Source: RYN-230 sp963770535 (GTDB taxonomy: Bacteria > Actinomycetota > Actinomycetes > Streptosporangiales > Streptosporangiaceae). From it: a DNA stretch of 64,000 nucleotides. Shown here piece by piece: positions 17,388 to 25,430 of the stretch. The DNA is taken from positions 2,914,001 to 2,978,000 of the forward strand of contig CAVYPZ010000003.1 in NCBI GenBank assembly GCA_963770535.1, given 5' to 3'. The position numbers and the translations under genes were made by a program. The notes under the pieces were generated by a model. That model made no database searches and had not been told where the DNA came from. It saw only the letters and a list, made by a program, of their open reading frames with translations. Every line of letters begins with the position of its first letter. The first letter of the stretch is position 1.

Positions 17388-17636
17388 GTGACACCCTCCT
17401 ATTACGAGATCCGGATCGTGGGTGTCCTCCCGCCCGAAGCCCTGCTGGACTTCGACCGGCTGACGGCGTCCGTGGAACCGGTCGAAACCGTGGTGCACGG
17501 GCAGCTGGCGGATGCGGCGGCCCTGCACGGACTGCTCGCCCGGCTGGAGACCTTCGGCGCGGAGATCGTGGAGATACGCCGTCTGCACGACCGGGAACCG
17601 GGCGCCGGCGGGGGCCCGCCATCCGCGGGCGGCTGA
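17388..17636 (+). CDS. Small conserved actinobacterial protein (~82 aa), ferredoxin-like fold likely
   Basis: The 82-aa product reads TPSYYEIRIVGVLPPEALLDF and onward to EIVEIRRLHD, an alternation of predicted strands and helices like an ACT or ferredoxin-like half. The same pattern, with RYRIVLRGEC near the start and a DRFRDLALHIVHLDEL end, appears in the protein at 24208-24441. The two look like paralogues. No catalytic residues or membrane segment are visible. GTG 17388 is preceded by GGGGAG. The longer frame from 17253 runs through the dyads and is unlikely to be translated. Function is unknown. Confidence 0.65.
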   Translation: MTPSYYEIRIVGVLPPEALLDFDRLTASVEPVETVVHGQLADAAALHGLLARLETFGAEIVEIRRLHDREPGAGGGPPSAGG

Positions 17637-18050
17637 GGGCGGGGCGGGCGGCCCTGCGGCCGGCGGGCCCGCCCGGCAGGCCCGCGGCGCACCGGGCATG
17701 AGCTGGCCAGTGTCCGCCGCAGGCGGGGCAGCCGGATCACCCGTCACGAGGGAGGAAACCGGCCGGGTCAGGCCCGTGCAGCCCGCACCATCCCTTACGG
17801 GTGAGCCCGCGAGCCGCCGAAGCTGCCACCGTGGACCTGGCCGACCCCCGGGAGAACTCCCGGAGGGTAGCGAAGGGACCCTGGTCATGCGCATGCCCGC
17901 CCAGGCGGCCGCCAGCGCCGCGCTGGCCAGCCCTGCCCCCGGGCCGATGGCGGCCGCGGGACTGGACCCGCCCGCCGGGCCGCCCGGGATGGTCTAGCCC
18001 GCCAGCCCTGCGACAGGCTGATCAGGAACCTCAGGCAAAGGAAGTGCACA
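17637..18050. other. Long leader/intergenic region before the sulfatase
   Basis: About 410 bases separate the small gene from the arylsulfatase. A possible 36-codon open frame, 17887-17997, begins MRMPAQAAASAALAS and has AAGGGA about eight bases upstream, but its composition is that of random GC-rich sequence. A GGGAG/CTCCC hairpin lies around 17850-17864. I do not recognise a riboswitch class. Confidence 0.35.
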
Positions 18051-20408
18051 GTGAGCGAGCCGTTCAAGGGAACCATCAACACCGATATCCGGGACTCGGT
18101 CCCGGACTGGTCCCCCTTCGAGCCGCCCAAGGCCCCGGACGGGGCATCGAACGTCGTATATATCGTCCTGGATGACGTCGGCTTCTCCGCGATGTCCTGT
18201 TACGGCGGCCCGATCGAGACGCCGAACATCGACCGGATCGCCGGCGAGGGGATCCGTTACACGCAGTGGCACACGACCGCGCTGTGCTCGCCGACCCGGT
18301 CCTGCCTGCTGACCGGCCGCAACCACACCCGCAACTCGATGGCCTGCATCACCGAGGCCGCCATCGGGTTCCCCAACGCCAGCGGGACCATCCCGCCCGA
18401 GAACGGCATGCTGCCGGAGATCCTGGCCGAGCGCGGCTGGAACACCTACATGGTCGGCAAGTGGCACCTGTGCCCGACCGTGGAAATGAACGTCGCGTCC
18501 ACGCGGCGGAACTGGCCGTCCGGCCGGGGTTTCGAACGGTGGTACGGGTTCCTGGGCGCTGAGACCAACCAGTGGTACCCGGACCTGGTCTACGACAACC
18601 ACCCGGTCGACCAGCCCAAGCTGCCCGAAGAGGGCTATCACCTCACCGAGGACATCACCGATAAAGCCATCGAGTTCATCACGGACGCGAAGGTCATCGC
18701 GCCGGACAAGCCGTTCTTGCTGTACTACGCGCCCGGCGCCGCGCACGCGCCGCACCACGTCCCCAGGGAATGGGCCGACAAGTTCAAAGGCCGGTTCGAC
18801 ATGGGGTATGAGGCGATGCGGGAGCAGACGCTGGCCCGGCAGAAAGAGCTCGGCATCGTCCCGGCCGACACCGGGCTGCCGCCGGTCAACCCGATCGGCA
18901 CGCCCGAGACCCGCCAGGGGCCTGACGGCCAGCCGTTCCCGCCGCTCGACGAGACCAGGCCATGGGATTCACTGTCGGCCGCGGAGAAGCGGCTCTTCGC
19001 GCGGATGGCCGAGGTGTATGCGGGGTTCCTGGCGCACGCGGACCATCACATCGGCCGGCTGCTCGACTACCTGGAGGAGTCCGGGCAGCGGGAGAACACG
19101 ATGATCGTGCTGGTGTCGGACAACGGCGCCTCGGGAGAGGGCGGTCCCGACGGGTCGGTCAACGAGATGCTGTTCGCGAACGGCATCCCCGACAACATCC
19201 AGGCCAACCTGGCGATGATCGACGAGCTGGGCGGGACGAAGACCTACAACCATTACCCGAACGGGTGGGCGATGGCCTTCAACACGCCGTTCAAGATGTG
19301 GAAGCGGTATGAGTTCAACGGCGGCACAGCCGACCCGTGCATTATCTCCTGGCCATCGGCCGCGGCGGGCAAGGGTGAGCTGAGGCACCAGTACCACCAC
19401 GCGATCGACATCGTTCCGAGCATCCTGGACGCCCTCGGCGTCGAGCCGCCCGCGACGATCAAGGGCCACGTGCAGAGCCGGTTCGATGGCGTGAGCATGC
19501 GCTACAGCGTGGACGACGCGTCCGCGCCGTCAGCCCGCCGCACGCAGTTCTACTCGATGCTCGGCTCGCGCGGCATCTGGCACGACGGCTGGAAGGCCGT
19601 CACCACCCATCCCACGCTCAGCGGCTGGAGCCACTTCAACGACGACACCTGGGAGCTCTACCACACCGACACCGACCGGGCTGAACTGCACGACCTGGCC
19701 GCTGAGCACCCGGACAAGCTCCGCGAGCTGGTCAACCTGTGGTTCGCTGAGGCGGGCGCCAACGACGCCTTCCCGCTCGACGACCGGTCCGCACTGGAGA
19801 TCATTATCACGCCCCGGCCGCAGCTGTCCTCTCCCCGGGACCGCTACGCCTACTTCCCCCATACCGCCGAGGTGCCCGAGGTGCAGGCGGTCAACATCCG
19901 CAACCGGTCCTTCTCGATCGGTGCGCTGGTCGACATCCCCGCGGCCGGCGCGCAGGGCGTGCTTTTCGCGCACGGGTCCCGGTTCGGGGGGCACGCGCTC
20001 TACGTGAAGGACAACCGGCTGCACTACGTGAACAACTTTGTCGGCATGGTAGAACAGAAGATCGACGCCACCCAGGACATCCCGACCGGGCAGGATCTGA
20101 TCCTGTCTGCCTCGTTCGACAAGGACGGGGAGGATCCGCCGCACGTGTCCACCGGGATCCTGTCCCTGTACTACGGGGACAAGAAGGTTGGTGAGGGCCG
20201 GATCAAGACCCAGCCGGGGCTGTTCAGCCTGGCCGGTGAAGGACTGTGCGTGGGCCGCGACAGCGGCGAGCCGGTGACGGCCGACTATCCGGGCCCCCAC
20301 CCGCATGCCTTCACCGGGGGCACGATCAAGCGCGTCGCGGTGGACGTCAGCGGCGATCCGTACGTCGATCTGGAGCGTGAGGCCCAGGCCATGCTGGCAC
20401 GCGAGTAG
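18051..20408 (+). CDS. Arylsulfatase (type I, Cys-type formylglycine)
   Basis: This 785-aa sulfatase hydrolyses sulfate esters. Metal-binding DD (41-42) sits in YIVLDDVGFSAMSCYGG. The modification motif CSPTR (79-83) provides the cysteine that is oxidised to formylglycine, followed by the GR of LLTGRNHTRN. KWHLCP and VLVSDNGASGEGG are further active-site segments. There is a C-terminal beta-rich domain of about 200 residues. There is no signal peptide, so the enzyme appears cytosolic, as in many actinobacterial homologues. GTG 18051 has AAAGGAAG seven bases upstream. The gene directly downstream encodes a radical-SAM maturase, its probable activator. Confidence 0.93.
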   Translation: MSEPFKGTINTDIRDSVPDWSPFEPPKAPDGASNVVYIVLDDVGFSAMSCYGGPIETPNIDRIAGEGIRYTQWHTTALCSPTRSCLLTGRNHTRNSMACITEAAIGFPNASGTIPPENGMLPEILAERGWNTYMVGKWHLCPTVEMNVASTRRNWPSGRGFERWYGFLGAETNQWYPDLVYDNHPVDQPKLPEEGYHLTEDITDKAIEFITDAKVIAPDKPFLLYYAPGAAHAPHHVPREWADKFKGRFDMGYEAMREQTLARQKELGIVPADTGLPPVNPIGTPETRQGPDGQPFPPLDETRPWDSLSAAEKRLFARMAEVYAGFLAHADHHIGRLLDYLEESGQRENTMIVLVSDNGASGEGGPDGSVNEMLFANGIPDNIQANLAMIDELGGTKTYNHYPNGWAMAFNTPFKMWKRYEFNGGTADPCIISWPSAAAGKGELRHQYHHAIDIVPSILDALGVEPPATIKGHVQSRFDGVSMRYSVDDASAPSARRTQFYSMLGSRGIWHDGWKAVTTHPTLSGWSHFNDDTWELYHTDTDRAELHDLAAEHPDKLRELVNLWFAEAGANDAFPLDDRSALEIIITPRPQLSSPRDRYAYFPHTAEVPEVQAVNIRNRSFSIGALVDIPAAGAQGVLFAHGSRFGGHALYVKDNRLHYVNNFVGMVEQKIDATQDIPTGQDLILSASFDKDGEDPPHVSTGILSLYYGDKKVGEGRIKTQPGLFSLAGEGLCVGRDSGEPVTADYPGPHPHAFTGGTIKRVAVDVSGDPYVDLEREAQAMLARE

Positions 20409-20418
20409 GGAGACTGCG

Positions 20419-21819
20419 ATTACCGACCAGGCCGCCCCCGCCCAGGCGGGCACGGAGCGCCCGCACGTGCTGACCGTGCCGGGCGCTCCGCTGGCGTTTC
20501 ATGTGATGTCCAAGCCCACCGGGGCGGTGTGCAACCTGGATTGCGAGTACTGCTTTTTCCTGTCCAAGGAGATGCTGTACCCGGGGTCGCGGTTCCGGAT
20601 GGCCGCCGACCTGCAGGAAACCTACATCCGGCAGCTGCTGGAGGCGCACGCCCAGGCACCGGAGGTGGTGGTCGCCTGGCAGGGCGGGGAACCGACGATG
20701 ATGGGCCTGGATTTCTTCCGCCGCGCCATCGACCTGGAACGCCGGTACGCGCGGCCCGGGCAGAAGATCCTGAACACGATCCAGACCAACGGCACCCTGC
20801 TGGATGAGGAATGGGGCCAGTTCCTGAAGGCCCATGAGTTTCTCGTCGGGATCTCGGTCGACGGCCCGGCGGTGATGCACGACGCGTACCGGGTGGACAA
20901 GGGCGGCAAGCCCACCTTCGGCCGGGTCATGAAGGGCCTGGACGTGCTGAAGCGGCACGGGGTGGACTGGAACGTGCTGACCACCATCCACGCGGTCAAC
21001 GGGGATCACGGCCGGGCGGTGTACACGTTCCTGCGTGATGAGCTCGGCGCCACGTTCATCCAGTTCATCCCGATCATCGAGCGGGCCACCGAGCAGACCC
21101 TGCCGGTCGCTGACGCCGGCTGGGGCGGCGGGGTGAAGGGACGCCCGCTCTACATCCAGGACGGGAATCTGGTCACGCACCGGTCGGTCGGCCCGGAGCA
21201 GTACGGCCGGTTCCTGATCGAGGTATTCGAGGACTGGGTCCGCCGCGACATCGGCACCGTGTACGTGCAGATGTTCGACACCGCGCTGGCCAACTGGTAC
21301 GGCGAGCCGGGCGGGATGTGCGTGCACGCCGAGACGTGCGGCAGCCAGCTGGCCCTGGAGCACACCGGCGACCTGTATTCCTGCGACCACTACGTCGAGC
21401 CCCGCTACCTGCTCGGCAACATCAAAGACAAGCACATGCTGGAGCTGATCGTTCTGCCCCAGCAGCGTAAGTTCGGGCAGGACAAGCGGGACACGCTCAC
21501 CAGGTTCTGCCGGGACTGTGATGTGCGGTTCGCCTGCCACGGAGGCTGCCCCAAGGACCGGTTCGCCACCTCGCCCTACGGCGAGCCGGGCCAGCACTAC
21601 CTGTGCCCCGGCTACAAGGACTTCTTCAGCCACGTCCGCGAGCCTATGGAGGCGATGGCCGGGCTGCTGCGGGCCGGGCAGGCCCCCGCCGACCTGATGA
21701 CCGCCTACGCCCGGCAAGACTCCCGCCGCGGCCGCAACGACCCCTGCCCCTGCGCCAGCGGCCGTAAATGGAAACACTGCCACGGCGCCAGGCCGGCCCC
21801 GGCGGCGCCGGCAGGCTAG
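20419..21819 (+). CDS. Anaerobic-type sulfatase maturase (radical SAM/SPASM) with SEC-C tail
   Basis: This protein of about 466 aa converts the active-site cysteine of a sulfatase to formylglycine. The radical-SAM cluster motif CNLDCEYC has its cysteines near residues 38, 42 and 45. It is followed by VAWQGGEPT, and the SPASM auxiliary-cluster cysteines lie in CVHAETC, YSCDHY and FCRDCDVRFACHGGCPKDR. The extreme C-terminus is a SEC-C zinc motif (NDPCPCASGRKWKHC). The likely start is a rare ATT at 20419: GGGAG sits six bases upstream, right after the sulfatase stop, and no ATG is available. GTG 20467 is the fallback and would remove 16 residues. Confidence 0.9.
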   Translation: MTDQAAPAQAGTERPHVLTVPGAPLAFHVMSKPTGAVCNLDCEYCFFLSKEMLYPGSRFRMAADLQETYIRQLLEAHAQAPEVVVAWQGGEPTMMGLDFFRRAIDLERRYARPGQKILNTIQTNGTLLDEEWGQFLKAHEFLVGISVDGPAVMHDAYRVDKGGKPTFGRVMKGLDVLKRHGVDWNVLTTIHAVNGDHGRAVYTFLRDELGATFIQFIPIIERATEQTLPVADAGWGGGVKGRPLYIQDGNLVTHRSVGPEQYGRFLIEVFEDWVRRDIGTVYVQMFDTALANWYGEPGGMCVHAETCGSQLALEHTGDLYSCDHYVEPRYLLGNIKDKHMLELIVLPQQRKFGQDKRDTLTRFCRDCDVRFACHGGCPKDRFATSPYGEPGQHYLCPGYKDFFSHVREPMEAMAGLLRAGQAPADLMTAYARQDSRRGRNDPCPCASGRKWKHCHGARPAPAAPAG

Positions 21820-22487
21820 GGCTGGCGTTCCAGCTTCCGGCCCGCCACCAGGACATCAAGGCTGAGGGCCAGGATCCAGGCCGGGAACAGCAGCTCCACC
21901 CAGGCGGAGAAACCGACGCCGATCAGCAGCACTACCGCGGTGACCAGCCCGGCCACGGTGAGCCACCGGGACACGATCGCGGTGCGCCGCGCGATGGTCA
22001 CGGTGGTCAGCGTGAACACGGCGGCCATCCGCATCGCGTAGACGTTCAGCAGCAGCGAGGTGACGTGACGGCTGAGCGACAGGGTGCCCGCGCCCGGCGG
22101 GCCGGATGTCACCGACGCGATGATGCCGCCGCCGATCGCCGCGGCCACGAACATCATGGCCACGAACAGCAGCCCGCTGCCCAGGAACACCGTCGCGAAG
22201 AAGCGGTCCTCGCGGTCGCCGATCCGGTCCCGGAGCACCCCGATGAACCACAAGAACGCGATCCCGGCGAACGGGACGAGGTTCAGCGCGACGGCGACCG
22301 CGGCCCGGCGCCGGGAGTCGCTGAGCCACGCCCCGGGGACCGCGGTACGGGCCGGCGCCGAGATCTCGAGCAGCACCAGCGCCAGGATCAGGAGCACGGA
22401 GAAGAGGATCCCGGCGACCGCCGCCGACCGCGGCGTCCGCAGCGCGTTCCCGGGCCGCAGCGCATCCTGGCCCGCTGTTTCCGCCAC
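21816..22487 (-). CDS. Membrane protein, unknown function (about five helices)
   Basis: A 223-aa integral membrane protein with hydrophobic segments around residues 22-42, 66-86, 98-125 (VFLGSGLLFVAMMFVAAAIGGGII), 152-168 and 178-210. There is no recognised motif. Such uncharacterised proteins of about 220 aa are common in actinomycetes. Its stop overlaps the end of the convergent maturase gene by a few bases. Nothing in the sequence ties it to the sulfatase. Confidence 0.7.
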   Translation of the reverse strand: MAETAGQDALRPGNALRTPRSAAVAGILFSVLLILALVLLEISAPARTAVPGAWLSDSRRRAAVAVALNLVPFAGIAFLWFIGVLRDRIGDREDRFFATVFLGSGLLFVAMMFVAAAIGGGIIASVTSGPPGAGTLSLSRHVTSLLLNVYAMRMAAVFTLTTVTIARRTAIVSRWLTVAGLVTAVVLLIGVGFSAWVELLFPAWILALSLDVLVAGRKLERQP

Positions 22488-22592
22488 GGCTGAACAGTAA
22501 GCCCAGACCGGCGGCCCGCCACCACCCGGTGCGGGTGAGCCGGGCGCCGCCGGGGCACCCGCGGATGAGCCGGTGCCCCGGCGGCGGCGGTC

Positions 22593-22664
22593 CTAGCGCC
22601 TGCGGGAAACGCGCCGGGCGGTACGGCGGGACGTGCGCCGGGCTACTCTGCGGCCACCGAACAT
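22593..22664 (-). CDS. 23-residue arginine-rich microprotein
   Basis: A very short frame reads MFGGRRVARRTSRRTARRVSRRR, ends at TAG and contains 12 arginines in 23 residues. GGAGG (complement of 22670-22674) lies five bases before the ATG, an ideal ribosome site. It lies 40 bases downstream of the DUF6325 gene on the same strand. The repeated (V/T)xRR pattern suggests an amphipathic cationic helix that could bind nucleic acid or membrane. Small basic proteins beside DUF6325 genes occur in actinomycetes, but I cannot name a family. Confidence 0.55.
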   Translation of the reverse strand: MFGGRRVARRTSRRTARRVSRRR

Positions 22665-22704
22665 TTCTGCCTCCAGGTTCTCGTGCGGGTTGAAAAAGCC
22701 GGGA

Positions 22705-23253
22705 TCAGCGTGCTGCGGCCGCGGTCTCCAGGTCGTGCAGTTCCTGCGCTTCCTCGGCGGAGACCAGCCCGATCCCCACCAGGTCCAGCGGGCTGATGAA
22801 GCCGTCACTGAGCCGGAAGCCCCCGGCGCGGGCGATCGCGTCGCGCAGCGGCACCGCCCAGTGATGCTCGAGCAGGACCAGAGCGGCGGCGGAGCCGTTG
22901 GGGATGTCCTCGAGGATGTCCCAGCCCTCTTCCTCGGTGAACACGTGGACGCCGCCGTCGGCGGCAACCTCTTCGGCCCCGGCGACCGCACCGGCCTCCA
23001 TGCCTTCCTCGCCCTCGATGCCGAGGCCGATGAGGGCACCGATCTTCGTCCCGTACTCGATCGCCTCGTCTTCGGTCAGGTTGCTGAGGTGCTCGACCTC
23101 GAGTTCGCCCGCCTCGTCCTTGTAGACGGCCAGCGAGTCGATCACCCGGATCGTGTCGTTCTCGCGGAGCCGTTCGAGTTCGGCGATGATCTCGCCGTGG
23201 AAGTCGGGGTTACTGAATCCCAACACGATGAGCTGTACCGGCCCGATGGCCAT
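22705..23253 (-). CDS. DUF6325-family protein
   Basis: A 182-aa acidic protein starting MAIGPVQLIVLGFSNPDFHG. It combines an N-terminal ferredoxin-like half, a short glycine-rich segment (GTKIGALIGLGIEGEEG) and a C-terminal half ending ISPLDLVGIGLVSAEEAQELHDLETA. This layout, resembling DUF1269 proteins but with a degenerate membrane hairpin, is typical of the actinobacterial DUF6325 group. Function unknown; related genes are often found with stress-responsive DUF1269 genes, as here (23519-24013). Confidence 0.75.
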   Translation of the reverse strand: MAIGPVQLIVLGFSNPDFHGEIIAELERLRENDTIRVIDSLAVYKDEAGELEVEHLSNLTEDEAIEYGTKIGALIGLGIEGEEGMEAGAVAGAEEVAADGGVHVFTEEEGWDILEDIPNGSAAALVLLEHHWAVPLRDAIARAGGFRLSDGFISPLDLVGIGLVSAEEAQELHDLETAAAAR

Positions 23254-23518
23254 CGCGACGCCTCTTTCCGCTGAGCAGCTGGCTTATGGGGGGGGCTGAT
23301 GGTGATTGCGCCCCCGGTGACTGAGCATCCAGCCTGGCGGGCACGCGGCGCATCACCCAGGGCGGGGGATAACGGCGGCCCCGGCCGGGAGCCGACCGGC
23401 TGGCTGGACGGTGACCGGGACTGCCCTGGTAGAACCGCAGCGGCGCAGGTCCCCTGCGTGAGGGGGGCCTGCGCCGCCAAGCGTGCCGCCCGGGAAGCCG
23501 GGCAGGGCAGGGGAGGGG

Positions 23519-24013
23519 CTACGAGGCGGTCTGGCCGTGCAGGGCGTCCTGGAGCTGCTGCTCGCCTTCCTTGGACAGGGAGGTCTTCAGGACGGTGCCG
23601 CCGAACTTGCTCATGGCCTCGACGGCCTTGTCCGGGGTGACCTTCTCGACCATCAGGAACAGCGCCGAGGTGCCGGGCTTGAGCATGCCGCGGACCTGCT
23701 CCTGGAATTGCTTGTCGATGCCGGACTTGGTGACCTTGCCCATCAGCGCGCCCAGACCGGCACCGATGGCGATCCCGAAGACGGGGACGAAGAAGAGCAG
23801 GCCGAACAGCAGCCCCCAGAACATGCCCCAGCTCGCCCCGGCACCGACGGGGTTGTGGCTGGTGTGCACGTGGTACTTGCCCTCGTCATCGCGCACGATC
23901 ACGGCGATCGCGTCAGGCTCGATGATGAGATCCTTGGCCAGCCGCCGGGCCTCGTCGGCGGCGGCCTCGGCGGTCGCCTGGTCGGGGTATCCGATCGCAA
24001 TCAGGTCAGACAT
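23519..24013 (-). CDS. DUF1269-family membrane-hairpin protein
   Basis: A 164-aa protein with an N-terminal ferredoxin-like segment (SDLIAIGYPDQATAEAAADEARRL), a central hydrophobic glycine-rich hairpin (SWGMFWGLLFGLLFFVPVFGIAIGAGLGAL) and a C-terminal half that repeats the first fold (SALFLMVEKVTPDKAVEAM). This is the DUF1269 architecture. Family members are often stress-induced, with unknown biochemical role. It shares its upstream region (24014-24207) with the divergent small gene at 24208. Confidence 0.85.
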   Translation of the reverse strand: MSDLIAIGYPDQATAEAAADEARRLAKDLIIEPDAIAVIVRDDEGKYHVHTSHNPVGAGASWGMFWGLLFGLLFFVPVFGIAIGAGLGALMGKVTKSGIDKQFQEQVRGMLKPGTSALFLMVEKVTPDKAVEAMSKFGGTVLKTSLSKEGEQQLQDALHGQTAS

Positions 24014-24129
24014 GGCTTTTCGTATCCCTTTCTGCAGTGATTGCGGCCCAGTCCACCAGCCCGGCGGGGCCTGCGCCCCACCCGGTATGGGTGACCCCCG
24101 GCCTGCCGCTGCGGCACCGGGGCCGCAGC

Positions 24130-24146
24130 GGGTGATGACGTCACCC
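24130..24146. promoter_or_regulatory. GGGTGA-N5-TCACCC dyad between DUF1269 and small gene
   Basis: The 17-bp sequence GGGTGATGACGTCACCC has 6-bp arms around TGACG and contains the palindrome TGACGTCA. A second dyad, CACCC-GGTAT-GGGTG, lies at about 24078-24092. The same arms occur at 17296-17308 before the paralogous gene. Confidence 0.45.
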
Positions 24147-24207
24147 GCCGCGATGGGAGATAAAGGTGCGCAGCGACGGGCTGACGACCGCCCGTGACCG
24201 GAGGCGC

Positions 24208-24441
24208 ATGATGATGATCAGGCCGGACTCCGCCGCCAGCCGGTACCGGATCGTGCTCCGCGGCGAGTGCCGGACGCTGCTGGCCGGGATCCTGGACGGG
24301 GCCAAGATCGAATGCGGTTCCGGCCAGACCTGTGTCACGGCCTCAGTGCGCGACGAGTCGGAGTTCTACGGGCTGCTGGACCGCTTCCGTGACCTCGCGC
24401 TGCATATCGTCCACCTCGACGAGCTCGGCCCGGCGTGCTGA
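24208..24441 (+). CDS. Small conserved protein, paralogue of the 17388 product
   Basis: This 77-aa protein (MMMIRPDSAASRYRIVLRGE onward) has predicted strand-helix-strand segments matching those of the protein at 17388-17636. Both begin with a Y(R/E)I core strand, have a middle strand rich in Val/Thr/Gly, an FYGLLDRFRDL-type helix (HGLLARLETF in the other) and end with a strand of the form IVHLDEL or IVEIRRL. GGAGG precedes three successive ATG codons. The second, at 24211, has the best spacing, so the exact start is uncertain by one or two codons. Function is unknown. Confidence 0.65.
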   Translation: MMMIRPDSAASRYRIVLRGECRTLLAGILDGAKIECGSGQTCVTASVRDESEFYGLLDRFRDLALHIVHLDELGPAC

Positions 24442-24479
24442 GCCGGGCCCGGGGCCCCGTGGCCTGACGGCAGGCTGGT

Positions 24480-25247
24480 TTACGGCAGTGTGAGGATGCG
24501 CGGGCCGTCGCCGGTGATGGCCACGCTGTGCTCCACGTGCGCGGCCCGGCTGCCGTCAGTGGTGCGCAGCGCCCACCCGTCCGGCGCGACGCGGAACTCG
24601 TCGCCGCCGCCGGCCATCAGCATGGGCTCGATGGCCAGGGCCAGGCCCGGCCGCAGCCGGAAGCCCTTGCCGGGACGGCCCTCGTTGGGGACGTGCGGGT
24701 CCTCGTGCATCTGGCGGCCGATGCCGTGGCCGCCGAACCCGGAGGGGATGCCGTAGCGCGCCGACCGGCTGATGGTGCCGATCGCGTGCGAGATGTCCCC
24801 GATCCGGGCCCCGGCCACCGCGGCGGCGATGCCGGCCGCCAGGGCCTTCTCCGCGGTCTCGATGAGCAGCAGGTCCGCGGGCCGCGGCGTGCCCACGATG
24901 AAACTGGTCGCCGCGTCCCCGGTCCAGCCGTCCAGGGTGGCCCCGCAGTCGATGCTGACCAGGTCGCCGTCCTTGAGGACGTAGCCGTCCGGGATGCCGT
25001 GCACGATCGTGTCGTTCACCGACGCGCAGATCACCGCGGGGAACGGGGTCGGCGCGAACGACGGGTGGTAGTTCAGGAACGGCGAGGTGGCGCCGGCCTG
25101 GCTGATGACCGAGTGCGCCGCCTTGTCGAGCTCGATCAGGCTGACGCCGGCCCCGGCTGCCTCGCGGGCCGCGGCCAGGCACCGGGCGACCACCCGCCCG
25201 GCCTCACGCATCGCGTCCAGGGCCTCATCGTTCTTGATCTCCACCAT
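24480..25247 (-). CDS. map: Methionine aminopeptidase type I
   Basis: This 255-aa enzyme removes the initiator methionine from nascent proteins. The metal ligands are recognisable: the two aspartates of SIDCGATLDGWTGDAATS, the histidine of GHGIGRQMHEDPHVPN, and the glutamates of LAIEPMLM and HVEHSVAIT. It lacks the N-terminal SH3-binding extension of MapB-like forms. Actinomycetes often carry one copy behind adk in the ribosomal cluster and others elsewhere. This stand-alone gene is probably an additional copy. Confidence 0.92.
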   Translation of the reverse strand: MVEIKNDEALDAMREAGRVVARCLAAAREAAGAGVSLIELDKAAHSVISQAGATSPFLNYHPSFAPTPFPAVICASVNDTIVHGIPDGYVLKDGDLVSIDCGATLDGWTGDAATSFIVGTPRPADLLLIETAEKALAAGIAAAVAGARIGDISHAIGTISRSARYGIPSGFGGHGIGRQMHEDPHVPNEGRPGKGFRLRPGLALAIEPMLMAGGGDEFRVAPDGWALRTTDGSRAAHVEHSVAITGDGPRILTLP

Positions 25248-25430
25248 GTCCTGCCGTGCCCCTCCGTGGTCTCATCCGCCGTTCCCGGCGCCGGCGCAAG
25301 CCGCGTGGCGTGGCCGCCCGCGCCCCTGGCCCCGGCCGCCATCCTGCCCGGCCTGGCGGCAGGCAGCGGCGCGCCATGGTCTTCGTTGCGGAGAAGATAA
25401 CGCGAGCTGTCGCCCTGCGGTGCGGGCAGG

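Noticed and set aside
17639..18050. Possible riboswitch before the sulfatase
   Set aside because: Hairpins are present, but I could not match the sequence to TPP, SAM, cobalamin or c-di-AMP aptamer cores.
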